64,000 bases of DNA from Candidatus Gastranaerophilales bacterium (GTDB taxonomy: Bacteria; Cyanobacteriota; Vampirovibrionia; Gastranaerophilales; Gastranaerophilaceae), in the NCBI GenBank assembly GCA_944323695.1, contig CALUTI010000003.1, forward strand, positions 62,001 through 126,000, read 5' to 3'. The notes under the pieces are model-generated. The model made no database searches. It worked only from the letters and a program-made list of their open reading frames with translations, and was not told the DNA's origin. Position numbers and translations under genes: made by a program. How positions within the stretch are numbered: position 1 is the first letter of the stretch; the number at the start of each line of letters is the position of its first letter. Positions 26,895-35,910 of this stretch are shown here, piece by piece.

Positions 26895-28250
26895 AAACTT
26901 TTCAATTTTATCCAAACTGTCGCTTTCAAAATAAATTCTTAATAACGGCTCCGTACCGCTCGGACGGACAAGTACCCAGCTTGTATTGTCCTCCAGATAA
27001 AGTTTTACACCGTCCTTAAAATCTTTTTTTATAACTCTCATGCCGGCGAATTCATCGGTTGTTTTGAACTTATCTATAACTTTTTCGATTTCTTCACGGG
27101 TTTCAAGCTTTAAATCCACTCTGTCATTATAGAATTTACATCCCGCGAGCGCGGATAATTCTTCCTGAAGCCGAACAAGAGTTTTATTTTCATAAGCCAT
27201 AGCCTCCAGCACAAGAAGATTAGCAAGTATTCCGTCCTTTTCAGGAATATGACCTCTAATACTCAAGCCGCCGGATTCTTCTCCGCCGATAATCGGGTTA
27301 AACTTTCTCATAGCTTCCCCCACATGCTTAAATCCTACGGCAGTTTCAATAACTTCCACCCCGCATTTTTCCGCAACTTTATCCAGCATAAGACTTGCAC
27401 CGACGGTTTTTACAATACAGCCGTCCATATTCTTATGTTTCTTTAAATGCAGCATTAAAATCGCAATAATTTCGTTTGGAGTAACGTAGTCGCCGTTTTC
27501 ATTTATAACCCCGAACCTGTCACCATCGCCGTCATTTGCAAACCCCACGGCATTAGGTGTTTTTTTAACCATCTCAATCAAATCCTGCATAAATTGAGGC
27601 TTAGGTTCAGGCATTCCCCCGCCAAAAAGCGGATCATGACGCATTTTAATTGCATCAAATTTTATATCTTCACTGCAAAGTATTTTGTCAAAATACCCGA
27701 TTGTCGCCGAATAAAGCCCGTCAAAAATAATATTTTTGTTGAATTCACGTATTTTATCAAAATTAATCAAAGATTTTATATGCTCAAAATATTTAGGTGC
27801 AAAATCAAATTCTTTTACGGAACCCTGTATTTTCGGCTCAAATTCAGCCCCGAGATTTGCAACAATTTCATCAGTAATATCACTTGTTGCAGGTCCCGCA
27901 TAATCAGGAATAAATTTTATTCCCAAATATTCCGGCGGATTATGAGATGCAGTAAACATAATAGCACAGGCATCTTTAATTTTTGCATTATAGGCAAGAA
28001 CAGGCGTCGGAATAACTTTATTACTTAATAAAACTCTAAAACCGAATCCGGCAAGACTATCCGCGCATTGTTTTGCAAATTCTTTTGCCATATTCCTCGG
28101 GTCATAACCCACAAGAATTTTTTTGTAAATTCCGAAATTATCAAAAATGTATTTTGCGATTGCCTTTGTCACAATCTCTACATTTTCACCTGTAAAATCA
28201 ACCCCTGTCACAGCTCTCCAGCCGTCGGTTCCAAACTTAATATTTGCCAT
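26886..28250 (-). CDS. Phosphoglucomutase/phosphomannomutase family enzyme
   Basis: 454 residues. All four signature loops of the alpha-D-phosphohexomutases are present: phosphoserine loop 'TASHNPPEYLGIK', metal loop 'NDGDGDRFGV', sugar-specificity loop 'GGEESGG', and phosphate-binding 'RPSGTEPLLRIYF'. The N-terminal 'KFGTDGWRA' is typical. It interconverts 1- and 6-phosphosugars (glucose, mannose or glucosamine); the GEESGG loop favours glucose/mannose but does not settle it. Divergent from pheA. Confidence 0.92.
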   Translation of the reverse strand: MANIKFGTDGWRAVTGVDFTGENVEIVTKAIAKYIFDNFGIYKKILVGYDPRNMAKEFAKQCADSLAGFGFRVLLSNKVIPTPVLAYNAKIKDACAIMFTASHNPPEYLGIKFIPDYAGPATSDITDEIVANLGAEFEPKIQGSVKEFDFAPKYFEHIKSLINFDKIREFNKNIIFDGLYSATIGYFDKILCSEDIKFDAIKMRHDPLFGGGMPEPKPQFMQDLIEMVKKTPNAVGFANDGDGDRFGVINENGDYVTPNEIIAILMLHLKKHKNMDGCIVKTVGASLMLDKVAEKCGVEVIETAVGFKHVGEAMRKFNPIIGGEESGGLSIRGHIPEKDGILANLLVLEAMAYENKTLVRLQEELSALAGCKFYNDRVDLKLETREEIEKVIDKFKTTDEFAGMRVIKKDFKDGVKLYLEDNTSWVLVRPSGTEPLLRIYFESDSLDKIEKFKK

Positions 28251-28311
28251 TTGTCTTGCCCTTTTTCTTTATTATGTTATAATTTTAACTGAAATACGGA
28301 GTTTAGTAAAT

Positions 28312-29166
28312 ATGGAATTTAAAAACGTCCTGAATATTGCATACCTGGGTCCTGAGGCATCATTTTCAGAAATGGCGCGCGACGTTTTTTGCCAAAAGTA
28401 TAACATTAATACTTTTTCAACTCCTTTAAAGACAATTCCGGATGTTGTGGAATTTGTAGACAAAAATCCGTTTACACTCGGTGTCATTCCTGTTGAAAAC
28501 TCCATTGACGGTACTTTACGGGCATCATTAGACAGCCTTATGATGACTCAAAATCCTAATATAAAAATTTTATCCGAAGTTGTTCTGCCGATTGAATACT
28601 GTCTTTTGTCCAGAACCACGGAATTTTACAGCATAACAGGAATAATCGGCACACCGTATCTTTTGGGTAAATGTCAGGAATTTATAAAACATGAACTTCC
28701 GCTGCATTTGAATATTATAGAAAACACAACAATGTCTGAATGCGCAAGAAATCTTTCAAATTACAACCTTACATACGGCGCCATAGGCAACAGAAAAACC
28801 GCGGAAACTTACAGACTAAATATTCTCAAAGAAAACATTAATGATGACAAAACAAACCGGACCCGATACATTTTAATCGGAAATTTTGAAACTCCGGTTA
28901 CGGGAAATGACAAAACCACAATAGCTTTTGCAACAAATAACACACCCGGTGCTTTGCTTGAAGTTTTGAAAATATTTTTGGAAAATGATATAAATCTCAC
29001 ATATATTTCTTCACAACCCTCAAGAGACGATATGGAAGAATACATATTTGTAGTTAATTTTAACGGTCATATAAAAGACAAAAATACAGCCGATGTCTTA
29101 AATTCAATCAAATCCAGAACAATATTTTACAGATTTTTAGGCTCTTATGAAAAAAGTCAGGCATAA
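28312..29166 (+). CDS. pheA: Prephenate dehydratase
   Basis: 284 residues from ATG at 28312 (CGGAG upstream); a longer frame from 28147 is unsupported because it overlaps the divergent gene and lacks homologous residues. Catalytic domain 1-185: 'IAYLGPEASFSEMA', 'GVIPVENSIDGTL', and 'NRTRYILIG' (the TRF motif reads TRY). ACT regulatory domain about 200-280 with 'NNTPGALLEVLKIF' and 'INLTYISSQPSRDD', a relaxed ESRP. It converts prephenate to phenylpyruvate in phenylalanine synthesis and is usually feedback-inhibited by phenylalanine through the ACT domain. tyrS follows after 39 bases. Confidence 0.92.
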   Translation: MEFKNVLNIAYLGPEASFSEMARDVFCQKYNINTFSTPLKTIPDVVEFVDKNPFTLGVIPVENSIDGTLRASLDSLMMTQNPNIKILSEVVLPIEYCLLSRTTEFYSITGIIGTPYLLGKCQEFIKHELPLHLNIIENTTMSECARNLSNYNLTYGAIGNRKTAETYRLNILKENINDDKTNRTRYILIGNFETPVTGNDKTTIAFATNNTPGALLEVLKIFLENDINLTYISSQPSRDDMEEYIFVVNFNGHIKDKNTADVLNSIKSRTIFYRFLGSYEKSQA

Positions 29167-29205
29167 ATCCCATTTTTTTGTTATAATCAAACGAGAGGGA
29201 AAATT

Positions 29206-30426
29206 ATGGAAATAAGAGAAGAATTTATAGAACAGGCAAAGAAATTATCACGCGGGGCGGAGATTTTACCCGGCGGAATTGAAGAATTAGCTGCAAAATT
29301 GCAGCATGCAAAAGATACAAATACCCCGTTAAGGGTAAAACTCGGTATGGATCCGACAAGACCGGATTTGCATCTGGGGCATACGGTTGTAATGCGTAAA
29401 TTAAGAGAATTCCAAAGACTCGGACACAAAGTTGTTTTGATTGTCGGCGGCGCAACCGCAATGGTCGGAGATCCTTCCGGAAAATCAGAAACCAGACCTT
29501 CTTTGACAAAAGAACAGGTTGAAGAAAATGCAAAATCATATTTTGAACAAATGTCAAAAGTAGTTGACGTAGAAAAAGCAGAAGTTGTAAACAATGCCGA
29601 TTGGCTTCACAAAATGAGCTTTACGGAACTTTTAAAGCTTGCGGCGCAAATGACGGTAGCGCAAATGATGACACGCGACGATTTCGCAAAACGTTATGCA
29701 GAAGGCAGACCGATTTCTGTTCATGAATTTTTCTATCCGTTAATGCAGGCTTATGACTCTGTTGTAATCGATGCTGATATAGAACTTGGCGGGACTGACC
29801 AGAGATTTAACACGCTTTTAGGACGCCAGATTCAAGAGGCTTACGGCAAAAAATATCCGCAAATGGTTATGCTTTTGCCTTTAATTGAAGGCACCGACGG
29901 ACTTGTTAAGATGTCAAAAACCTATCCTGAGCATTGTATTTCACTGACAGACAGTGCAAAAGATATGTTCGGAAAATTAATGAGTATTCCTGATACTTTA
30001 ATAGTTAAATATTTTACATTGCTGACGGATATTTCTGACGAAGAATTAAAAGACATTGAAGAAAAGCTTAAAAATCCTGAGGTTAACCCGAGAGATTTGA
30101 AGCTTAAACTGGCTTACACAATCACCGAAGAATATCACGGCAAAGACGGAGCAGAACATGCTCAGGCTGAATTCATAAATGTTGTATCAAATAAGGGAAT
30201 TCCGGAAGATATTCCTGAAGTTAAAGTAGAAAACGGCAAAGGAATTCTTGATTTGCTTGTAGAATTAAAGTTTGTTCAGTCAAAAGGCGAAGCAAAACGC
30301 TTAATTCAAGGCGGCGGAGTTAAAATAGACGGTGAAAAAATCGCCGATATGACTTATACCCTGAATTTTGATGAAAGTGTAATATTGCAGGCAGGTAAAA
30401 GAAAATTTGCAAAACTGGTTAAATGA
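29206..30426 (+). CDS. tyrS: Tyrosyl-tRNA synthetase
   Basis: 406 residues. Class I signatures 'DLHLGHTVVM' (HIGH) and 'LVKMSKTYPEH' (KMSKS, here KMSKT), tyrosine-pocket 'QAYDSVVIDADIELGGTDQ', and a C-terminal S4 RNA-binding domain ('SKGEAKRLIQGGGVKIDG'). It charges tRNA-Tyr. A TATAAT promoter lies at 29181-29186 and GAGAGGG is the Shine-Dalgarno sequence. Confidence 0.96.
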   Translation: MEIREEFIEQAKKLSRGAEILPGGIEELAAKLQHAKDTNTPLRVKLGMDPTRPDLHLGHTVVMRKLREFQRLGHKVVLIVGGATAMVGDPSGKSETRPSLTKEQVEENAKSYFEQMSKVVDVEKAEVVNNADWLHKMSFTELLKLAAQMTVAQMMTRDDFAKRYAEGRPISVHEFFYPLMQAYDSVVIDADIELGGTDQRFNTLLGRQIQEAYGKKYPQMVMLLPLIEGTDGLVKMSKTYPEHCISLTDSAKDMFGKLMSIPDTLIVKYFTLLTDISDEELKDIEEKLKNPEVNPRDLKLKLAYTITEEYHGKDGAEHAQAEFINVVSNKGIPEDIPEVKVENGKGILDLLVELKFVQSKGEAKRLIQGGGVKIDGEKIADMTYTLNFDESVILQAGKRKFAKLVK

Positions 30427-30429
30427 TTT

Positions 30430-30498
30430 TTCCTCTCCCAAAGGGAGAGGATAGAATTTCTTAACGAGCACAAGCGAGTTTAGAAATTCGGGTGAGGG
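30430..30498. repeat. Palindromic repeat (CCTCTCCCAAAGGGAGAGG family)
   Basis: Contains the perfect hairpin CCTCTCCCAAAGGGAGAGG (30432-30450), an inner pair GAATTTCTTAA / TTTAGAAATTC around an ACGAGCACAAGCGAG loop, and ends GGTGAGGG. A degenerate relative is at about 47748-47793. The terminal GGTGAGGG doubles as the ribosome binding site of cysE. Confidence 0.8.
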
Positions 30499-30504
30499 TT
30501 GCTT

Positions 30505-31155
30505 ATGTTCAAACTTATAAAACGCGGAATAATAAAAGTAAAAGAAGATATTCAGGTAATTTATGACAAAGATCCGGCGGCAACAAATATTCTTGAAGTT
30601 TTGTTGTGCTATCCGGGATTGCACGCATTAATTGCATACCGCTTTGCACACAGACTTTACAAATGGCACATCCCGCTAATTCCAAGAATAATTTCATACA
30701 TAACAAGAATTATCACCGGTATAGAAATCCACCCAGGTGCAAGAATCGGCAGAAGATTTTTTATAGATCATGGTGAAGGTGTTGTAATCGGAGAGACTAC
30801 AACTATCGGCAATGATGTATTAATTTATCAGCAGGTAACCCTCGGCGGAACAGGGAAAGAACACGGCAAACGCCACCCGACATTAGGTAATAATGTTATA
30901 GTAGGCGCAGGTGCAAAGGTTCTCGGTAATATTACCCTTGGAGATTTTGTAAGAGTCGGTGCCGGTTCCGTAGTAATTGAGGATGTACCTGAATATTCAA
31001 CAGTTGTGGGCGTGCCGGGAAGAATTGTCCACCGCAAAATCCGCGACGAAAACGGAGTATTGATGCACAACAGAATACCGGATCCCGTAAGATGCGAGCT
31101 CAACAGGCTTAAATATGAAGTTCAGGAGCTTAAAGAAAAGCTTAACGAAAATTGA
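30505..31155 (+). CDS. cysE: Serine O-acetyltransferase
   Basis: 216 residues from ATG at 30505, preceded by GAGGG within a palindromic repeat. N-terminal helical domain, then left-handed beta-helix hexapeptides: 'IEIHPGARIGRRFFIDHGEG', 'IGETTTIGNDVLIYQQVTLG', 'TLGNNVIVGAGAKVLGNI', with the catalytic 'IDHGEGVVIGE' His. It makes O-acetylserine, the precursor of cysteine. Short form of the EpsC/CysE type. It is followed at once by the promoter of prepilin B. Confidence 0.94.
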   Translation: MFKLIKRGIIKVKEDIQVIYDKDPAATNILEVLLCYPGLHALIAYRFAHRLYKWHIPLIPRIISYITRIITGIEIHPGARIGRRFFIDHGEGVVIGETTTIGNDVLIYQQVTLGGTGKEHGKRHPTLGNNVIVGAGAKVLGNITLGDFVRVGAGSVVIEDVPEYSTVVGVPGRIVHRKIRDENGVLMHNRIPDPVRCELNRLKYEVQELKEKLNEN

Positions 31156-31180
31156 CTAAATCGGTAATAAGTTATATAAT
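31152..31180 (+). promoter_or_regulatory. Sigma70-type promoter of prepilin B
   Basis: TTGACT, a 17-base spacer and TATAAT, about 32 bases before the ATG at 31212. It overlaps the cysE stop codon. Confidence 0.8.
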
Positions 31181-31211
31181 AAAACTGTTACAGAATATTT
31201 GGAGGTTAAAA

Positions 31212-32358
31212 ATGGGCGCAAATTCACGCTATAACTACATTTCCACTAGGGGGGGGCAGTAGCTTAACCTCCTGTAATACAGTTTTCCGTCATTGCGAGG
31301 GTGCTACGCACGTAGGTATGTGTGACAACGTCCGTAGATGTGCCTTTACTTTGGCAGAAGTTCTGATTACCTTAGCTATTATCGGTGTGGTTGCTGCCAT
31401 GACTATTCCGACTTTAGTGCAAAATTATCAGAACAAGGCTTGGCAAACTTCTTCTGAAGTCTTTGAAAGAAAATTAGAAGAAGCATTAAAAACCATGAAT
31501 ACTCAGCAAACTCTGGCTGGTTATTCTGATACTATGGATTTTGTAAATGAATTATCAAAACATTTAAAAATAACCAAAATATGTGACAAAAATGATATTT
31601 TATCATGCTTCGAAGATAAAGTTATATGGGGAACAGAACAAGAAGAAGTCGATATGTCAAAAATAAAAAGTGCTTCACATTTGGGGCAAGACGAATGGAA
31701 TACTGAAACTGTTGGTGTCCAATTTGCTAATGGAGTAACAGGAATTATAGCATATAATCCTGAATGTAAGCAAAATCCTTTTTCAAATCAAATGACTGGT
31801 ACAAGCTGTTTAGCAATTCTTTATGATACCGATGGATTTAAAAAACCTAATACATCATCTAAAGACCTAAGAAGTATAAATGTTACTGGATTAGGAAAAG
31901 GTTGTTATGCCGAATTTGACAATTTATGTATTATGGCAGAGGCATTTGTGCCAGCACCAGTTACATATAACGAATGTGAACAGCTTAAAACAGATGGTTA
32001 TCCAATACCAAATTGTGGTCTAGATGAAGACTATTGGGCAGGTGGAGTTAAACAATGCACAGACATGGGTGGGAGATTGCCGACCAAGTCTGAGCTGTCC
32101 CAAATGGCAAATTACGTTTACAATACAACAGGATTGGAGAACAAAATGTATCAAGCAAGCGGGTTAACATTGGATCAAACAAAATTTAAAGAACTTGGAC
32201 TAAAACGTGACGTATGGTCTAGTGAAGAATATAATTTTAAAGAATATGTTGGTAAAAGTGCTTATTCCCGCTATTTTTATCCTACTTTTACTAGCGGCAC
32301 TTATAGTGGTAGAGAAAATAAAAATACCTCAAGCTATTCCATACTTTGCATAAAATAA
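31212..32358 (+). CDS. Prepilin-like protein B, poly-G interrupted (OFF frame)
   Basis: Pseudopilin-like protein with 'CAFTLAEVLITLAIIG' and a C-terminal domain resembling lectin-like/DUF1566-type modules ('GGRLPTKSEL', 'DVWSSEEYNF'). GGAGG precedes ATG at 31212. Eight G at 31249-31256 lead to a TAG at once. With seven or ten G the frame is open for about 381 residues, with a 44-residue leader ending RCA before FTLAEV. An in-frame ATG at 31318 lacks a Shine-Dalgarno sequence but could give a short 9-residue leader. The leader overlaps a different palindromic repeat (GTCATTGCGAGGG, from 31290). The first 180 residues of the mature part are about as similar to prepilin C as recent duplicates, whereas the C-termini differ. 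Confidence 0.75.
31249..31256 (+). repeat. Poly-G8 tract in prepilin B leader
   Basis: Eight G after CCACTA, 37 bases into the ATG frame. ATG to the prepilin frame is 106 bases (35 codons plus 1), so loss of one G or gain of two restores it. Confidence 0.85.
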
Positions 32359-32423
32359 ATAGGATAATCTGCATATCTTAAATGACTAGTTTGTCATTTT
32401 AAAGTTTAAACGTATTAATTTGT

Positions 32424-32447
32424 AGGTTGGGCATACCTGCCCAACCT
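32424..32447. repeat. Perfect palindrome GGTTGGGCA-TACC-TGCCCAACC downstream of prepilin B
   Basis: Ten-base perfect stem (AGGTTGGGCA / TGCCCAACCT) with TACC loop. A second copy with an 8-bp stem is at 47714-47733 after prepilin C. No strong T run follows, so it may be a repeat element, an mRNA-stabilising hairpin or a weak terminator. Confidence 0.8.
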
Positions 32448-32510
32448 GAATAAGCATTTTTATTATTTAACTTTTTTATGTTAAAATTTACTCATAAGGA
32501 GTAAAAATAA

Positions 32511-33476
32511 ATGAAAGCTGTAGTATTTGATAAAGAATTAAAGTTAATAAAAGATTACAAAAAACCCGTTCCGCAAAAGGGTGAAGCGTTAATCCGCGTG
32601 ACTTTAGGCGGGATTTGTAACACTGATTACGAAATCACAAAAGGATATATGGGCTATGTCGGTGTTTTAGGACATGAAGCCGTCGGGATTGTTGAAGAAA
32701 TTAATGATCCGGATCAATCACTTTTAGGCAAACGTGTTGTATCTGAAATAAGTTACGGTTGCAAAGAACCCGACTGTCCGTATTGTGCGGAAAAACTATA
32801 CCGTCACTGCCCCGGGCGCCATACGTTAGGAATTTGGAGAAAAGACGGCTGTTTTGCCGAATACTTCACAATGCCTTTGGAAGTTTTGTTTAAAGTGCCT
32901 GACAACGTTCCGGACGAACAGGCTGTTTTTGTTGAGCCGCTTGCCGCAGCTTGCGAAATAACAGAACAGTTACATATCAAGCCTTTTGAAAAAGTTGTTG
33001 TACTTGGTGACGGCAAATTGGGACTTATTACGGCACTTACACTTAACGCGCAAAATATTGACGTGATTTTGGTCGGAAAACACCAAAATAAACTCGATAT
33101 TGCAAAAGCTCAAGGCGTTGAAACACACATTCTGAATGATTTTGCTATTGAGAAAAAATATGACGTTGTTGTTGAGGCAACCGGATCAATTTCCGGTTTT
33201 GAAACAGCCCTTGCACTTACCAAACCACGCGGAACACTTGTTTTGAAAAGCACGGTTGCAGCGTCTAAAGAATTCAATCTCGCGCCTATTGTAATTGATG
33301 AAATTACTGTTCTGGGCTCTCGCTGCGGACAGTTCGGCGCGGCATTAAGGCTTTTAAAATCCGAAAAAATTGATTTTTCACCGCTTATTTCAGCAACTTA
33401 TTCTGTTGATGACGCAATTGAAGCGTTTGAAAAAAATAAAGAAAAAGATACTTTGAAAGTCTTAATTAAATTCTGA
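32511..33476 (+). CDS. Zinc-type medium-chain alcohol dehydrogenase family protein
   Basis: 321 residues. Catalytic-zinc ligands 'GGICNTDYE' and 'GVLGHEAVGIV', a structural-zinc-like cluster 'CKEPDCPYCAEKLYRHC', and the dinucleotide fold 'VVVLGDGKLGLITA'. An NAD(P)-dependent dehydrogenase for an alcohol or polyol; substrate unknown. AAGGAG precedes the ATG, and TAAAAT at about 32483 is a likely -10 box. Confidence 0.88.
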   Translation: MKAVVFDKELKLIKDYKKPVPQKGEALIRVTLGGICNTDYEITKGYMGYVGVLGHEAVGIVEEINDPDQSLLGKRVVSEISYGCKEPDCPYCAEKLYRHCPGRHTLGIWRKDGCFAEYFTMPLEVLFKVPDNVPDEQAVFVEPLAAACEITEQLHIKPFEKVVVLGDGKLGLITALTLNAQNIDVILVGKHQNKLDIAKAQGVETHILNDFAIEKKYDVVVEATGSISGFETALALTKPRGTLVLKSTVAASKEFNLAPIVIDEITVLGSRCGQFGAALRLLKSEKIDFSPLISATYSVDDAIEAFEKNKEKDTLKVLIKF

Positions 33477-33513
33477 TTTGCTTAAATCAATTTTTTAGAA
33501 TAAAATAAAAAAT

Positions 33514-34638
33514 ATGTTGGACAATGTGATAAACAAGTTAAGAAATATAACTCTGCTGGATAAATACATCCTCAAACAGGTTATTGAAATGTTTTTGATG
33601 GGAGTATGCGTATTCACATCAATCATATTTGCGTCCGACACCTTCATTACGCTTATCAAACAGATATCACTATTTGGAATTCCGTTTAAAGTAGCGCTAA
33701 TGATGATTATCTTAAACCTTCCGTCAGTTGTGGTAATGACTATACCTATGGGTGTGCTTCTGGCAACGGTTATGACGCTAAATGATTTGAGCTTAAAATC
33801 AGAAATCACGGTTATGAGAGCATGCGGAATCGGTTTAAACAGAATTGCCAAGCCAATTTTTATATTTGCGATTGTAATGTCAATTTTCAGTTTCTTTATC
33901 AACGAAAGCATTGTACCTGTTATGACAAAACAGTCAAAGGATCTTGCATTATGGGCTCTGGGACAGAAAAACATTCCGGATGGCAAACAGAACTTTGTTT
34001 TTAAAGAGCTTAACGACCACGGATTTTTGAAAAGATTATTCTATGTTGGCTACTGTGAGGACAAAACCCTGCACAACATAACAGTTCTTGATACATCAAA
34101 AGAAGGAACTATTCAAGTTTTACAGGCAAGAGAGGGCGAGACATCCCCTAAGGGCTGGAATTTTGAAAAAGGTGCGATTTATACGGTTGACAGTGAAGGA
34201 AAAGTTTTGAACACAACACTTTTTGACGATTTGAATGCTCAATTTGGTGTTGATATGTCAAAAGAATTGAACAAAAACGTTGCAAAAGAAATGAATTTTC
34301 CAAAACTTGTCAAATATTTAGCAACCACTAAAATTGATATTGAACAAAAACGAGTACTTGTGATTGAACTTTTTGATAAAATAGCACTGCCGGTAACAAC
34401 AATTGCTCTTGTATTAATCGGTGTACCGCTTGCGATTACCCCGCCAAGAGTACGCTATAACCGCGGATTTTTATTCAGTATTTTAATAATTTTTATATAT
34501 TATCTAATCCGGGCGCTTTCCATATCGTTTGGTGAATCCGGCAAGCTTGAGCCATTTTTAGCAGCATGGATGCCGAATATTGTTTTGACAATATGGGGTA
34601 TGATTTTGTATTACAAAAAAGTGTTTACCATTGAATAA
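33514..34638 (+). CDS. LptF/LptG family permease
   Basis: 374 residues. N-terminal 'LLDKYILKQVIEMFLMG' and membrane segments to about residue 130, a soluble beta-jellyroll-like middle (130-270), then three more membrane segments, the YjgP/YjgQ arrangement. These permeases, with an LptB-type ATPase, extract lipopolysaccharide or a related lipid from the inner membrane. The gene therefore supports a diderm envelope. TAAAAT ends 7 bases before the ATG and TTGCTT lies 17 bases further upstream: a leaderless promoter. Confidence 0.9.
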   Translation: MLDNVINKLRNITLLDKYILKQVIEMFLMGVCVFTSIIFASDTFITLIKQISLFGIPFKVALMMIILNLPSVVVMTIPMGVLLATVMTLNDLSLKSEITVMRACGIGLNRIAKPIFIFAIVMSIFSFFINESIVPVMTKQSKDLALWALGQKNIPDGKQNFVFKELNDHGFLKRLFYVGYCEDKTLHNITVLDTSKEGTIQVLQAREGETSPKGWNFEKGAIYTVDSEGKVLNTTLFDDLNAQFGVDMSKELNKNVAKEMNFPKLVKYLATTKIDIEQKRVLVIELFDKIALPVTTIALVLIGVPLAITPPRVRYNRGFLFSILIIFIYYLIRALSISFGESGKLEPFLAAWMPNIVLTIWGMILYYKKVFTIE

Positions 34639-34690
34639 ATTCCTCTTTTTGCAGGTGAAAAATTTTGTATTTTTATCGTAAAATGAGGTT

Positions 34691-35368
34691 ATGGATAATA
34701 ATCGTAACTTTTTTAACGTAAGCCCGATAAATTCTGTTAAACAAAACCCGTTTAACAGCTCCGAGAATATTTTAGAGGAGCCGAAATCCGCGGTTTCAAA
34801 TCCTATGCAAAACAGGCTTAACGGTTACGATTCCGCAATTCTTAACGACAAAACATTACCAAATGGCGAGAGCGAAAAGCTTAAACTTGAATATAAAATT
34901 TCCGAAAAGCAAAAAGCCTTGACCGATATTAACGGAAAAATCCGAAATGCAGAGCTTTACGGCACCCAGACAGAAGTGTTGAGCCTTAGGGTGCGTAAAC
35001 AAAGGCTTGAACAGGAATTGTTAGAACTAAACCGTGAATATGCAAATTCAAATAAAAGGATTAAAACCCCGACAGGCGAAGTGATTAATTTGCCGTGGGT
35101 TAAAAAAGCACAGACATTTTTTTCACGTAAAGTGCTTGCAAAAGTGTCAAAAAAGTTTAATTCCATAGTATTTTTGGGAGATTCTCTGGAAAAATTATCC
35201 GCGATAAACAAAAGTGTGGATGCGTTGATAGAAATGAAGGTTCCGTACGGAGAGAAAAACGACAACTACGAAAAGCTGACAGAATACCTGTATCAAGCAA
35301 ACCAGCTTCACTCACAAATTTCCAAAACCCTCGGGAACATGAACAATCAGCCCAAACGCGGCGCTTAA
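34691..35368 (+). CDS. Coiled-coil protein of unknown function
   Basis: 225 residues, no signal peptide or membrane segment. Asn-rich N-terminus, a coiled coil at about 60-118 ('SEKLKLEYKISEKQKALTD', 'LRVRKQRLEQELLELNRE'), then a basic 'LPWVKKAQTFFSRKVLAKV' and a helical end. I do not recognise the family. TAAAAT ends 6 bases before the ATG; the intervening GAGGTT could also serve as a poor Shine-Dalgarno sequence. Confidence 0.7.
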   Translation: MDNNRNFFNVSPINSVKQNPFNSSENILEEPKSAVSNPMQNRLNGYDSAILNDKTLPNGESEKLKLEYKISEKQKALTDINGKIRNAELYGTQTEVLSLRVRKQRLEQELLELNREYANSNKRIKTPTGEVINLPWVKKAQTFFSRKVLAKVSKKFNSIVFLGDSLEKLSAINKSVDALIEMKVPYGEKNDNYEKLTEYLYQANQLHSQISKTLGNMNNQPKRGA

Positions 35369-35435
35369 ACCATGCCTAGACCGTTTATACCTTCATAGCA
35401 AAAGCCCACTAAAAGGTAGCCGCACCTTTAAAATA

Positions 35436-35711
35436 TTACTTATCGCCCAACCTAAAATCAGAGCCGAGCTCTTTTTCCAGAGCTATAATAATATCGGACA
35501 ATTTGACGCCAATAGCTTCGGCAACCATCCAGACATTAGAAATTCTGCTGTCGATAATACCGTTTTCCATTCTGCAAAGATTGCCTTTGTCCATACCGTG
35601 GTCATCCGCGAGCTTAGCGGAAGTACAATTAGCTTTGGTGCGTCTGAAGGTTTTAAGAATCTCACCTAATTTTTTATTAAAATATCTGGTTTTATCCGTT
35701 TTCTGTCTCAT
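35436..35711 (-). CDS. XRE-family helix-turn-helix regulator
   Basis: 91 residues. Cro/C1-type HTH: 'LGEILKTFRRTKANCTSAKL', recognition part 'MDKGNLCRMENGIIDSRI', 'VWMVAEAIGVKLSDII'. A small DNA-binding repressor-like protein; target unknown. The next 200 bases upstream hold the decayed end of a second copy. Confidence 0.88.
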   Translation of the reverse strand: MRQKTDKTRYFNKKLGEILKTFRRTKANCTSAKLADDHGMDKGNLCRMENGIIDSRISNVWMVAEAIGVKLSDIIIALEKELGSDFRLGDK

Positions 35712-35818
35712 AGGTAAATTATAATCAAAAGTTCATAATAATGCAAGAAAGTTTAACAAAATTTTAAAAATATTTACATAAATTAGCAAGCCGAGCCGTA
35801 TAAATCAAGGATTTTGAC

Positions 35819-35910
35819 TTATTCGTCAATAAGCTTGAAGTCTTCTCCAAGTTCATCTTCCAGAAATTTCGAAAATTCCGAAAACTTTAAGCCCTATTGG
35901 AAATAGCTAC
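35819..35910 (-). pseudogene. Remnant of a second XRE-type regulator
   Basis: On the minus strand the codons from 35893 to 35819 read 'GLKFSEFSKFLEDELGEDF' and KLIDE-stop, aligning with the C-terminus of the intact regulator (GVKLSDIIIALEKELGSDF, RLGDK). An in-frame TAG precedes it at 35896-35894, and a piece 'VAISN' resembling VAEAI lies in another frame. So it is a truncated, frame-broken duplicate. Confidence 0.65.

Noticed and set aside
28147-28311. Extended N-terminus of pheA
   Set aside because: It overlaps the divergent phosphohexomutase gene and its promoter; ATG at 28312 has a Shine-Dalgarno sequence and gives a normal-length enzyme.
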